From positions 687,164-751,163 of the forward strand of contig JAVSML010001008.1 in assembly GCA_038503035.1 (NCBI GenBank): a stretch of 64,000 nt of DNA, written 5' to 3'. The stretch's first letter is position 1. Each line of letters starts with the position of its first letter. This DNA is from Crocodylus rhombifer. Its lineage: Eukaryota; Chordata; Crocodylia; Crocodylidae. Made by a program: the position numbers and the translations under genes. Below are positions 24,203 to 36,084 of the stretch, piece by piece. Below the pieces are notes generated by a model. It was given only the letters and a program-made list of their open reading frames with translations. It made no database searches and was not told where the DNA came from.

Positions 24203-24520
24203 ATCATATAAATCATAGAAAATTAGGGTTGGAAAGAACCTCAGGAGGTCATCTAGTCCAACCCCCTACTCAAAGCAGGACCATCCCCAACTAGATCATC
24301 CCAGCCAGGGCTTTGTCTAGCCAGGTCTTAAAAACCTTCAAGGTTGGAGAGTCGCACAACCTCTCTGGGTAAGCTGTTCCAATGTTTTACTACCTTCCTA
24401 GTGAGAAAATTCTTCCTAATAGCTAACCTAAACTTCCCTTGCTTCAACTTGATGGAAAAATTGAAACGATTTAGTCCTCAGAGTTTTATTCTATGCCCCA
24501 CCATTTCAATGTAGGGGTCA
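24203..24520 (-). mobile_element. CR1 3' end, minus strand
   Basis: The classic CR1 3' layout reads AATCATAGAAAATTAGGGTT, GACCATCCCCAACTAGATCA, CCCAGCCAGGGCTTTGTC, TCCAATGTTTTACTACCTTC, then CTAACCTAAACTTCCCTTGC. The tail repeats (ATCATATAAATCATAG) lie at the left edge. Confidence 0.93.
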
Positions 24521-24544
24521 TAATTAAAACCTTTGGGATTAAAC

Positions 24545-24570
24545 CCCCATCACATGTAGACGCACCCAAC
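24545..24570. mobile_element. Isolated terminus of the GGGTGCATCTACATGTG family
   Basis: ATCACATGTAGACGCACCC at about 24551-24569 is the reverse complement of GGGTGCGTCTACATGTGAT, the terminus seen at 7739, 36548 and 54129. The matching opposite end was not found nearby, so this may be the edge of an element broken up by the CR1 and hAT pieces to its left. Confidence 0.5.
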
Positions 24571-26935
24571 ATTTTTATCCATTTGCTTCAGAGAGAGCTA
24601 AGCATTCATGGTGAGGTTTACCTCCGTTCATAATCCTTTGTACTGTGTAAGTTCTGAAGTTATCTTCTGCAAGAGAGGGCATATAAGGAGCATTCAACAT
24701 GCATGAGACTACAGAAAAGCATTTTCTTCCAGCAAATAGCTTTGTGTAGAAGGGAGTTTTGAGATTAGTTAGAGAAAAGTGTTGTAGTTGGGGTCGTAGA
24801 AGATGAGCCGTCACCATACCAGTGCAAAAGCTACTTCTTTTTCAGTGTTTGTTGAGAGAGGCAGGGACATCCTATATGCATGCCCCTAGTTCCTTATACA
24901 AGCCACACTACACAATTCTTATTGCCTGGGCTTTTATATACATTTCTAATTTTATTCCAAATCCTCAACTATTTTCTTTTCTTCATGAACTTCTTTCATT
25001 AGCAATGATGCAAGATGTCTTTAAAATTGTGGTACAACTCAGAATGTAAGAGGTTTTTTTCCTCCATTGATACATGAATAACTTGAATTCAGGTTTACAG
25101 GAGCTTCATATGCACAGAAAGGCAATAATAGACTCCTTTGATCGCTAAATAATCAAATTTACTGTTATAAAGAAAAATCCAGGGATACCAGGTTTACTTC
25201 ATATCTAACAAATATCCAGGAATTCTAAAGCTTAAAGATAAATGATAGTGAAATTCAAAGAAATGAATACAGTACATAAACATTTTCGTTGGAGGCATCT
25301 TTATTGCAAACCATTTCATAATTTAACAGAATGAAAGATTTTACTATTTTAAGTTTTCTGCCTATCAGTTCAAATAAAGCCTAGAAAAACCAAGAAGCAT
25401 TTCTAAACATTCATGTTCCATTGAAGTATATTAAATCCAGCTGTACAAAGTTTACAGGTGGAACTAAATGTAAAATGCACAGACATTTTTGATGTTTACC
25501 GACTTTGTCAGATAAGCATAATGTAAATTAACAGGTTATGGTATGGGTTCCTTAAAATCGAATCTAGAAAAATAAAAAACAAGGAAAATTAGTGAGGGCA
25601 GCAAAATTCTGGCTAGTATTTAGATATTTCTTATTCCTTTTAAATACTATCAGTAGCAACATGTTCCATTAACCTCTTTATTTGTCTTATTTTAGCTGCT
25701 ATTAAAATCTAAATAGTAAATACAATTACAGTAGAAATCGGAATCTCATTGGCAGTATAAATTCCCTTAAACTAAACTTTGTGTGAGCTTCTGCTATAAA
25801 CTTTTAATTTAAATTATTCAGTAGGTATTATTTTTCTTTGACTTAACGTTGATAAGATTTGTATTGCTGGGTAGCTCTGTCTTGTCTTCCTCACATTGAT
25901 AAGCCAAATAATCTTCAAATACTGATAATATAAAAATTGTACACCCTTACATGTTGCTCATAGAGATGGATTTCTATATGCATGTAAATGAATAAAAACT
26001 CAAAGTCTTGCTCCTTTGTAAAATGTTTTATAACAAAATATAACTGATTAAACATTCTAAGTAGGTTAATTACTTATGGGCTATCTTTATGGGTTAACGT
26101 GATTGCTTCCTTTATAATTTTGTACATAATCTTCTTTATTGTTTCTCAGGCCTAATATTCATTTCAGCTAACTTGCCCTTCTCTTATTAGTGGCTTCACA
26201 GCAACACCTGCTGGCCATAATAAAATACTTACTATCAAAGCACCTCAAGTACGGATCCGGTACACTTGCTGGAAGATTCATGGTCAGTTTTCTGTTATAT
26301 AATGCTTTTTGTTTTCCTCCAAACTTTCTTCCACCCCCAAAGCTGATCTCTTAGCTCAAAACCACTTTTCCCAATTATACACAAGCTGAAAATGTCAAGA
26401 GAAAAGTGAAAGGCATGAGAAGAGAAAGAGGAGCGTCTATAAGTGGAGAAAGCAATTTGATGGTAGGACACAGAGGCTTTTATACTTCTGAATTTATTTA
26501 CACAAGGTTTGATAAAGATTTAATAAAACATTCTATATTTTCTTCAAGGCAAATCCTATCTCTTTGCCACTTAAAAGTATTCAGTTACTGTTACAGTAAC
26601 AGTCAGTAACAGTTATTTAGTAGTCATGGAATTTACATTTCAGCATCTCGCATTAGGCTGGCTAGTTCATTTTTTAATTGATAGTTTGCCATTAGAACTT
26701 TAGTAAATGCTGTTTATAGGCATTTGTTTAAAACCAGCTGACCGAATCTGGGTTGTCCACATAAAAATGCATTGGTTCATTTCAGTACCTAGTGAAAAAT
26801 GTGCCCACATTATAAAACCGCTACTTTTGGCCAAAAATCATTCCAGTTTTCCATTGAGTAAGATCGGGCAACTAATTTGATAACCACATCGGCAGAAAGT
26901 GTCATAATTTTTTCAAAAGTTTTGATTCATTTTAA
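24571..26935. other. AT-rich spacer, nothing recognised
   Basis: No gene or repeat terminus recognised. The run ACAGTAACAGTCAGTAACAG at about 26591-26612 is a small tandem of AGTAACAG. Confidence 0.45.
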
Positions 26936-28615
26936 TATGCTCTGGAGGGTTAAGGAAGATAAAGCTGAAGGCAAGGATGAGATTTCCAGAATTCTTAAAA
27001 TTCTGTTACCCAAAAACTATTCAACAGCTAGCAAAGATTTTTACCGATATTTTGGAAATTAGAAAATTACCAGCCTTATTTAAGAGGACAAAAATACTTG
27101 CAAACCTAGTAAGGATCCCAGTAAAGCTGAGAACTACCACCCACTAGCTATATTAAGTGTAACTTACAACTTATTAGACTGATTTATAATAGAATTTTTC
27201 AGACCATAAATCATCATATCCCCCCTGAGCAAGCAGAGTTTTGACCAAATAGAGGATGTCGTGATCAAATTATAGCCCTGACTACCAATGTAGAAAATGA
27301 CTTTGAAATGTCATTAAAAACTGTAGCAGTTTTTCCTTGATTGGTTGGCTGCATATGATACCATCTGGAGACAAGAATTCATCTTAAAGTTCTTGGACAT
27401 CATACCTTGTTTTAAAATTGCTAATTTACTAGCTAACAAGCTTAGCAATTGATGGTTCCACGTTTTTTTCTGATAACAGTAAGAGTAGACTACATAAATT
27501 GAACAATGAACTCCCACAGAGATCAGTCTTTGCTCTCAGGGATCAGTCTTTTTACTCTTTACATTCATGACCTTCCAGGCACCTCCTCAAGAAAATTCAT
27601 ATACACTGATGACAGCTCTTGTTACACAACAACCTTGTTTCTCCAGAGCACAAATAGTTTTCACATCTGATCTGAATCCTTTAGATACCTACTTTAAAAA
27701 AAGGTGTCTGCACCCAAGCCTTGGGGAAATGGAGGTGTCTGTATTTCACTTGAACAATAAACAAGATAATTATCAAACCATTATTGTCATCAGAAATTGA
27801 TGGTACTCCTAAATATTTAGGAATCATCCTAGATAGAACACTGTCCTATAAAAAATCAGTTAACTATGACAGCAGCCAAGTTAAAAATCTGTAATAATTT
27901 GCTCTAGAAAGTCAATGGGACTTCTTAAGGAGCTGATATTGATGCACTGAGAATAGTAGCTATAGTGCTGGTGTACTCTGCAGCAGAATATTGCACCCCA
28001 ATCTGGTTAAACAGTGCCCGTACTGATAAGGTTGAAATGCATCTCAACCAAGCAATGTGAACAATCCGATCCACCCCTCTTCAATGGCTCCCTAATCTTA
28101 ATAGCATACATCCTCTCCCATTAATAAGGAAAAATGCCTTAACTAAACTGTGAACTAAAATAAAAAATAGCCTGCAACTGCCCATAAATGAAGATCTCTT
28201 AAACCCAATGAGTCTGAGATTAAAATCTAAACATCCCGCTTGGAGAACAGCAATTCATCTTGAGTGAGACTCATTTAACATCCAAGATGCCTGGACACAG
28301 AAGTGGCAAAGTTCACCCCCTAATACAGAAAGTATTATTACAGATTCCACTAGACCAGATGGCCTTGATCTGCCTAGACATGCAAATATGGATTTCTGTT
28401 ATGTTGATGGGGCTGGACTAGTTCACTGAACTCTGAATGTGGTGCTCCTTTTCAAACTTTGAATCATCACCTCTGAATGTCCTCTTCATGCATTTAATGG
28501 AACTCTGTTGGATCTGCACAATACTACACCCAGACAATCAGCTGATTGCAAATTTTGGAAATAAAATTGTGAATGTGTTTCTCTTTGCTTTGTGATCACT
28601 GTATGCTAAATAAAT
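26936..28615 (+). pseudogene. Decayed non-CR1 LINE (Jockey-superfamily-like) reverse transcriptase
   Basis: Conceptual plus-strand reading, across many stops and frameshifts, gives ordered reverse-transcriptase landmarks. They are KDPSKAENYHPLAILSVTY (fingers), FLDWLAAYDTIW (motif A), ELPQRSV (a remnant of the PQGS motif), LYIHDLPGTSSRKFIYTDD (YADD box as YTDD), SVFHLNNKQ, and late pieces AEYCTPIWL, STPLQWLPNL, GLDLPRHAN and SECPLHAFNGTL. The order and wording match a Jockey-type LINE class that is clearly different from CR1, which uses NYRPVGLTS and LDFRKAFD. The element ends near 28615 after TGCTAAATAAATAATGC. The 5' part with the endonuclease is not seen. The precise clade is not assigned. 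Confidence 0.75.
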
Positions 28616-28623
28616 AATGCAGC

Positions 28624-28980
28624 TTGTCTTTTTCACTGGTTCTTAGTCCCTCTCCCTGGGCTCATCATCCCATAACCATCTCTTTCTCAATTAAACATCT
28701 CCCTGGCTCCTTGCTGCACCCTCTGTCCAACCAGTCCCAATTATGCTTAAGTTCCCAACCAGATCTGTCACCCTTTCCATTTTGTCCCCCTTTTCTACTG
28801 CTGGTTACTGGTTCCAGTCACCTGTTTCTGTCTCATCTGCTTCCCAGTCCTGGTGCCAACCCAAATTTCCATGAACAAATTCTCTCCTTGACACACACTC
28901 CTAGTCCTCCAAAAACTCCATTCTCCACCGCAGTGTACCACTTCTCCCTACCCAGCAGGCCCAACTTCTGTAAAATATGA
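28624..28980 (+). repeat. Pyrimidine-rich tract
   Basis: CT-rich sequence on the plus strand carries a 118-codon frame made almost wholly of Ser, Pro, Leu and Phe. This is what pyrimidine-rich DNA encodes by chance. No family resemblance. Confidence 0.5.
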
Positions 28981-29769
28981 CAGCTTCTTCATTCTACGTA
29001 GGTACCAGGATAAAAGTCATGGAGAACACAGGAGATGTGGGCTTATTGTTGTCAGTCCTGGTAGACACCCCGCTGAGTAGGAGCACTAATTACTTGAAAA
29101 TTATTTCAAGGCCCCAGAACCTACTGAGTGACTTCTGATGAATCACTTAAGGAGTTAGGTTAGTGTGAAGTGCAGTTGTGGCAGGGTAGGCAAGGGAGAG
29201 GGGGTCTGGCTGGTGGGTGGGGAAAGGAGGTGGTTTATTTATTTGGTTGGGGTTTTTTAATTGCTTAGCACAGTGAAGTACTGCTTCATGTCTAGAACTC
29301 TTAAGTAATATGATATAATTAATAAACAGTAGTATTCAGTGTGGTATGAATTAGGAGTTTTGAGAAGAAAAAGAAAGAGGCACTCTAGAATCACCAGTAT
29401 CTTTATGATTAAAGGAAATTATGTGGGATCCGGAAGGCTGAATTTCAAATCCCTGCTCAAGAGCCCAAGACATTTTTAATTATTTGTATGATATAGAACT
29501 CCTCCAGCAACAGAACTTGTGAGAGAGATTAAATCAGGCAGAGTTGCTTTCTGAAGCTTGATAGTTCATCTCCCAACCAAGTGCCCTAACCACTGACTAT
29601 TGGCTGCTCTAGGTCATCTCTTTGAACTTCTGGACCTAAGAAACCTTCTCGATTAAAATGTAATGGAAATTAATATTTTTCTTGTGGAAAGTTTGTTTTT
29701 GATAAATTGGTATTTTCTGAGAGAAAAACTTATTATTAAAAAAAAAATGTATAAACATGGCCTTTCCCC
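28981..29769. other. Spacer; possible old SINE head
   Basis: Nothing firm. AATTTCAAATCCCTGC at about 29443 resembles a pol III B box, and CCAACCAAGTGCCCTAACC at about 29575 resembles SINE text, but no complete tRNA-like structure is visible. Confidence 0.3.
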
Positions 29770-29890
29770 CCCTGTGCGTTCCCTCATCTGTAAAATTAGA
29801 AGAATAATTTGTTATCTACATAAGGGGGGCTGTGAAAATTAATTAATGTTTGTAAAGCACTTGCACATCTTCAGATGGAAAATAATGGAT
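29770..29890 (+). mobile_element. MIR-like SINE fragment
   Basis: CCCTCATCTGTAAAATTAGA, then a GGGGCTGTGAAAATTAATTA region, then TGTTTGTAAAGCACTTG and CTTCAGATGGAAAATAATGG follow the order of the MIR core and 3' region (CTCATCTGTAAAATGGG, TTGTGAGGATTAA, GTAAAGCGCTT). The 5' tRNA-like part is absent. Confidence 0.75.
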
Positions 29891-29926
29891 AAATCCAAAA
29901 TTAAATTATTTTAATCTGCATGAAAG

Positions 29927-31500
29927 ATGGGTTTTCCCTGTTTAGCATTATGGTTGGAGTGTTGTTGTATAGAGGAGCTCACATCAGAGCTTCATGTCCT
30001 TATCTTAAGGATATGGAATGATGAGGAAATCCCAGTCAATCTCAGGGATGCTATGATTGTGACAATCTTCAAGAAAGGAGACAAGTCCATCTGTGGAAAT
30101 GACAAAGGGACCACAATACTGTCCACCACAAGAATGATCATTGTGAGAACTCTCCTGAACTATTTCCTTCCATTTGCTGAAGAGCTCCTTCCAGAATAAC
30201 AGTGTAGATTTAGGGCATCAGGAGGCACAACTGACATAATCTTCAGAGCTTGCTGGCTGCAGGAGAAATGCAAGGAACAACATAAGCCTCTCTGTATGGC
30301 CTTATTTGACTTTTCAAAAGCTTTTGACTCTGTTAGCCGGTAAGTGCTGTGGTGAATCTTTCTGAAGTACAGATGCGCACCAAAATTTGTCACCATTCTC
30401 TGCCTGCTTCATGACCATATGCAAGTGGTGGTTTTCAGTAATGGATCTATCAGCTTCCTTTGAGGTTAAAATGGCCTTAAGCAAGGTTGCATCATCACTG
30501 CAACACTCTTCCAGCCACAGTGGAGCAAAATTCCTGAAAGGATGATAAGCTGTTTAACCTCATCTGAATCTGAGATAAAACCAAGATCACCCCATCTTCA
30601 ATCATTGAACTCCAGTATGCTGGTGATGCCATAGCATGTGCTCAGTAGGAAGGAGACCTTTTGGCAATTGTCAACATCTTTACCAAGGAATACAAGAAAA
30701 TCAGACCAACACTTAACATTCAGAAGAATAAGGTTCTCCACCAACACTGAAGATTTCCCAGACCTCAGAAGCCATCTGTCACAGAAGACTGATATTAACA
30801 AAGAAATCCAGCACTGCCTGAAATATACAAGTGCAGCCTTTAAACACCTGAAGAAAAGGGTGTTCAAAGATTGCAACATCAGATCCAAAACCAAACTCTT
30901 GGTTTATCAAGCAGTCATGGACAACATGGACAGCATACACAAGACATCTAAAGTTGTTGGAGAAATACTATCAATACTGCCTGAGGAAGATCCTCTGAAT
31001 CCAGTGGGAAGACTTGCATCAATGTTAGCATCCTCCTACAAGCAAACACCATGAGTACTGCTTGGATGAGGTGATAATCATCCAACATCAACTTCATTGG
31101 GGCAGCCATGTCATCACTCCAGAGTGCCAAAGTGAGTTTTATTCTCCCCACTCAACCAAGGCATATACTCAAGAAGGGCAGACATAACACTTCAGAGAGA
31201 TCCTTAAGGCCAACTTAAAAAAAATGCAACATCAATGTCAGCTCATGGAAGACTGTCATCTAGGACCACCCCAACTGGAGAAATAATCTGCTGCAGGGAT
31301 CTCAGTACTTTGAAGCCTCAAGACAACAGCAGGAGCTGGAAAAGTGGGAGTGGCAGAAACAGCATATTGCAGACTAAATCAAGAATCCATTGCCATGCAT
31401 TCCACACAGAAACACATGTATGAGCTCTTCCCAGATAGGCCTCATCAGACATCTTTGGACACATGATAAGACAGTCATCCTCAACTGAGTAGGACTGCCA
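29927..31500 (+). pseudogene. Second decayed non-CR1 LINE, reverse transcriptase and C-terminus
   Basis: Plus-strand reading gives DEEIPVNLRDAMIVTIFKKG, CGNDKGTTILST (fingers), ELLPE then a stop then QCRFRASGGTTDIIF, LCMALFDFSKAFDSVSR (motif A) and, after frame changes, LQYAGDAIAC. The YADD box is therefore YAGD, with the first catalytic aspartate lost. Downstream LKKRVFKDCNIRSKTKL and LLVYQAV mark the C-terminal region, followed by the WGSHVITPE and YELFPDRPH remnants near 31100-31440. This layout is that of RTE/Jockey-like elements annotated in many animals and is distinct from both CR1 and the LINE at 26936-28615. At least three frameshifts and several stops make it inactive. Confidence 0.8.
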
Positions 31501-31544
31501 AAGAAAAAGACTTCTGTTTAGTTTGGCTTGCTTAAGTAGAGAAG

Positions 31545-32386
31545 ATAACTATTAGGGATGTACAAAGCAGGCAATATTTGATTCAGATTTGGATTTGGCC
31601 TAATCCAGGGAAACAGTAATTTGATTAGCTGATTCAGATCACTGTCCTGATTTGATTTGGCCAAATCTTAAGATTCAATTCTGATTCAGAGAATCAGCAA
31701 TTCGGCCATAGACACAGCTTTATACGGTTGTTTTTTTTAATCTACCTTGAGGTACCAGGTGCGGCTTGTGAATGCTGAGATGGTGGGGTGGATAGAGCAT
31801 CCCATGGGAACCCAGGGGAGTGGGGAGGTCACCCATGTGCTTCACACTGGGCCCAGAAGTGGACCAGAAGTACTTCCAGTCCACTTCTGGGTCCAACACC
31901 AAGCATATGGGGGACTTCCCCTGTGTCCCCCCCCCCCCAGCTCAATGATTGGTGGCAAGGGGACCCAGGGTGCCCCCCCCAGACACAAAATGTACCAGTT
32001 ACCCAGCTGGGGGGTGGGGAGATTCCCCTGGACAATCTGCAGTGGACCCAGAAGTGGACTGGAAGTGCTTCTGGTCCACTTACAGGTCCACTACTGAGCA
32101 CAGGGGGGACCCCCCTGCGCTCCTGTAAGACACTCCATTTGCCCCACCATCTCAGCGTTCATGAATTGTGCCTGGTACCTTGAGATATGCAGAAAAAACA
32201 CACAAAGCAGTGTCTACGGCCAAATCATCAAATCTCTCTGAATCGAATCGGAGGCTTTTGATTTGATTTGGAGAAATTAATGGGTCTCCTGATTTTATTT
32301 AGATTCGGAGATTCAGCTGCTGAATCGGGCTTAATCCCCTCTGAATCGAATCAGCAACTGAAGCTTCACATAGCCCTAATAACTAT
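31545..32386. mobile_element. hAT-type foldback element with perfect 8-bp TSD
   Basis: The element occupies 31553-32378, starts TAGGGATGT and ends CATAGCCCTA. It is flanked by ATAACTAT at 31545-31552 and 32379-32386. The ends carry GATTCAG/GAATCGAATC-rich arms that are broadly inverted over about 180 bp. A second inverted pair lies inside: about 31744-31792 against about 32132-32180 (CTTGAGGTACCAGG, ATGCTGAGATGGTGGGG). Further hairpins of GTGGACCAGAAG/CTTCTGGTCCAC type lie at 31852-31895 and 32042-32090. The 8-bp duplication and the CA/TA-GGG termini fit hAT. No transposase is encoded; overlapping frames in the middle are products of the GC-rich palindromes. A half copy lies at 23939. Confidence 0.9.
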
Positions 32387-32394
32387 AAGCATGT

Positions 32395-32590
32395 GCAAAA
32401 AGTACTCCAGTGTCCAACAGGCTTTGTAATCCTACCATCAGGACATGGTTGGGAAGCCCCAGGTAGCTAGGGGTAGCCTGGAATAGGAGTAGAGAGATTC
32501 TTACATTTCAGTCCTCCAGGTGCGTGGTGGCCTAAGGTGTGTTTGCTCTAACATCAGTCAACGTTTGTGTGTCTCACATAATAAGACCCT
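32395..32590. mobile_element. Fragment of the 11-kb TIR family
   Basis: GCCTGGAATAGGAGTAGAGA, then ATTCTTACATTTCAGTCCTC, GTTTGCTCTAAC and CAGTCAACGTTTG run parallel to 11250-11350 (GCCTAGAATGGG, ATCTTACCTTTCAGTCCTTC, GATTGCTCCACGC, CATCAACATTTG). The GC-rich interior with the inverted repeat is missing. It abuts the right target duplication of the foldback hAT. Confidence 0.55.
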
Positions 32591-35500
32591 AAAAGGAAAT
32601 GACAAAACAGGTACATACTTTTGAGAAATCTGGCCACGTGTTTATATCTGTTCCTTTAAATATACAAAGGCCTAGTCACACCATTATTATTGGAAATATG
32701 ACTGAGTCAATTTTCAGTTTAATTTTTCCTTAAAAAATAGAAAAAGTTGTTTTGTGGTGGACACGAGGGAACTTGAAACAGCTAAACTTTATTTAGTCTG
32801 TAGATGGAGGGCTTCAGTCTGTAGTGATATCAATGTGACATTTTTAATGGAATTTTGTCTTAACTGAAAAATAATTTGGAGGCTTGGATATATATATAAA
32901 ATCACAGTACAAGCATTTCATGTATAACATCTTAGTTACTGTAGTTTTTTTAGTCATAATCAAAAAGGGAATGAACAGGGATTTGTATAACAAAGAATAT
33001 TATGAAAAGCATTAAGGAAAAACTGCTTCAAATGTTGTGAAAATATATTAAAACTTATGCTTCAGAGGTTTGAACCTATGACTGATTTACAGTGATTAAT
33101 ATGGGGGCATATTATCTCACTTCTGGCTTATGTGAGCTTTCTTTGACCTTCCTCTGAAACATTTGGTGAATGCCAGATTCAGCATGGCAATTTCTATATT
33201 ACTATAATGCAATAAAAGCAAAAAATTACCCTAAAAGATGCTGAAATGTTTAAACTAAACTAAACTTTAAACTTTTCTGATGCTATAGTGTCCATCCTTG
33301 CCCTTCCCTCCTCACCCCCGCCCCTTTAAAAAAGGCACTTTGTGACCTCTTGATCATCTTGTCAGTATTATTTGCATCCCTTGATAGGGAACATCATCTT
33401 TCTAGCATTAGGCCAAATCAAAACATTTCTTCACACAAAATCAGAAGTATTTAGGAGTAGTGTGCAATGTTGCTATTTGCCTTCTCCCAGGGTGCAGCTT
33501 TAGGAGCAGACCAAAAAACAAATTGTGGTTCCTTTATTCTCCTTTTCCTTTGTTGCAGAAAAGGAAGTAAATTGTTTTTCCCCCTTCTTGTGGAGTGACT
33601 GCATGGAGCGGAAAGAATCATACTTAACGTTTCCTTTCACCCTTCACCCCTCATTGCCCATACATAAAGGTAGATTCAAGGGAGTTTTCCCTGTTCCTCA
33701 GCCAGATTTGTGGTAGTTAATTTTAAAATATCATGCTCCTGTGATGAGCAGAATTCTTGTTTAAAAAATTGTACATCATTATTACTGAATATTTATTATG
33801 TTGGAATGAAAATAGCTTATCCATAATGTGAAATTGACTAAGTGATTTACCACAGTCAAAAGCATCTCTGACATGACTTTCATTTCAGTGACACATTCCA
33901 AAAAAAATAAATAAGTAAAAGTAATCCCAGCTGCATAATGTTGCAAATCATAGCTATTTATAGCATAATATTATGCTTTGACTGGAAGCCCTTTAGGTCA
34001 AGGACTTTCTTTTCATTCCAGCCTTCTGTTGTCTTTGTCTCCCCCTACTTGTTCTTGCACAATATTCGTCAAGTTGGTCCTCACTTGAGTTACCCACTGG
34101 CCAAAGTAAGCTGCCCCTTTTTTGGAGTTGCACTGAGAGAAACTCCCTTATCAGCAAGAGAAAGAAGTTTCAACCAGGTAGAAGAAAGCAGTGTCATAGG
34201 AACATTAAGGTTGCCTCCAGCTACATTATTTGTGCAGTTTCTTATTGGGGTTTACATAATATGAATAGCACCCTGAGCCCATAACTGCAGGTAGGGGAAA
34301 TGGAACTGTGTAGGTGGCTTACTCTGTTATAATTGTTAGTATGTTTAGGTTTAAAAAAATATTTTGCCTATATTTAACTAGACCTTTCCCAGACTAAGGG
34401 TTATACTATTATAGTTATTCCAGTGATTGGCCACTAAGGGTGATAATCAAATATGGACAATTTTGTTAAGTTCACCAGCGGAGTTGGTGACCAGCACAGA
34501 AGAGCCAGCTAAAAAGCAAATAGGCTGTGCATGTCAGAGTACTCCCAGCCCTTCATGATAAAGGGAGGAGGGATTGGGAAAGACACAGGATGCTTAAAGA
34601 TGAAGCTGTCTCTCTGGTAGAATGACAGTTTTTTCCCAGTAGTCTCTGAAGGAAACCTTCAGGGTCATCAGCCTAATGTAGGGCTGGGGAAAGAACCATG
34701 TAGCATGGGGAAGAATTGGTCACATTTGACAGTCATCTCCATCTTGTTACTGGAAACATTTATGTAGCAACATCTGTACCAGTATCTTAAAACCATATGG
34801 CTATAAAATATGGTGATGTCTCCAATCTTACACAGCTGTAACAGACCCTCAAAATACATTCTGCTGGCCTGTATTAGCAAAATGTGACATTTTTACTGCC
34901 GAGGGTAATATATTATAAAACACTTTCAGAATTGTGTGATGTTTCAGCGTAAACATAAATTATTATGTGATTCAGATAATGAATTTTTCATTGCTGTACA
35001 ACACTTTTAGGAATATAAGAGTGCCACACAGGATAGAAGGATCACTGATTTTACCCTGCTTTCAACAGTGGTCGACTGCATATTTCAGCCACCCATCCCC
35101 AGTCCCTGATAGTTACAAGCTGATTTATATGCTGGACCAAAACAGAACAGAGCCCTGTCCTGCAGTAGAAAAATCCTAAGGATATGGTCCAAAGTCTCAC
35201 TGAAAATTATAGAAATTTTCCCACTAACATTGATGGTTTTCAAAATCGAGCTACTAGAGTTGTGGCATGATGTAATCCAGTGTTTCATGAGTAATTAAAG
35301 CATTCAAAATGTACATTAATGAATGATAAAATTTGCTTTGCATTTCTGGTTAAATACAAATGATCGACTGAAATTCAATTCTGAAAAGAAATGTTCAGGT
35401 CAAAGTTGTCTCGGAGAATCACACTTAAGGAAATGAGTGAGTCTAGTAGATGGGGCTCATTTATCTTTTCAGTTGTACTGAAATATACAATTTCCACCTT

Positions 35501-35956
35501 CTAGGTCATGAGAGCTGGTTATTATAGGTAAAACTCTATTACATGTCTGGCATGCTCTTCTTTCCTTTAAAAGAACAATTAATGAGTCAGTTATAAAAGA
35601 TTTTCAGATGTACTTGCAAAGATTGAGGTTTCTCTTTTCATTGGAGGTCATAAGGCTCCTTATCCTTTTATTATAGACAGTATTTTAATTAAATATAATG
35701 AAGGCAGCTGTTCACAATGGTGGAGAAGTTTTTGCTTTGAAGTGTAATTCAAACATTTTTAGTTATAACCATACGTACATAAATCCTGCAGAGGTAGAAC
35801 ATTTGCTCAAAGCTGTGGGTGCCTATACATGTGCTCTGCCGTGATCTAAGTAGAATGAATCAGAGCAGACTTGGTTCTTCTTTCTGCTGGATCTCAGTCT
35901 CAATTAATTGAGTCTGTTGAAATGTTCTCATTAGAACACTCCATCATGAATGCACC
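32591..35956. other. AT-rich spacer, nothing recognised
   Basis: About 3.4 kb without repeat termini or recognisable coding content. The 108-codon frame at 33938-34264 has no family features and no splice-site context that I could support. Confidence 0.45.
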
Positions 35957-36084
35957 GTCACGTGTATTCGGTGTCCCACACTTCAAAATAGTGTTGGGGA
36001 TGCTTTAACTAAAACTCATTGAATGAGCTTTAGTTAAAGGAACCCACAGCTATTTTGAAATGTAGGATGGTGAATACACATGAC
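35957..36084. repeat. 128-bp palindrome (foldback element)
   Basis: GTCACGTGTATTCGGTGTCC and onward (35957-36000) is mirrored by 36040-36084, whose reverse complement reads GTCATGTGTATTCACCATCC. The centre CTTTAACTAAAACTCATT / GAATGAGCTTTAGTTAAAG is itself an inverted repeat, so almost no loop remains. The flanks contain no obvious duplication. Confidence 0.8.

Noticed and set aside
28624..28980. 118-codon Ser/Pro/Leu-rich frame
   Set aside because: Explained by a pyrimidine-rich tract. The repetitive composition is not a protein signal.
29443..29460. B-box-like sequence considered as a tRNA gene
   Set aside because: No A box or cloverleaf could be built around it.
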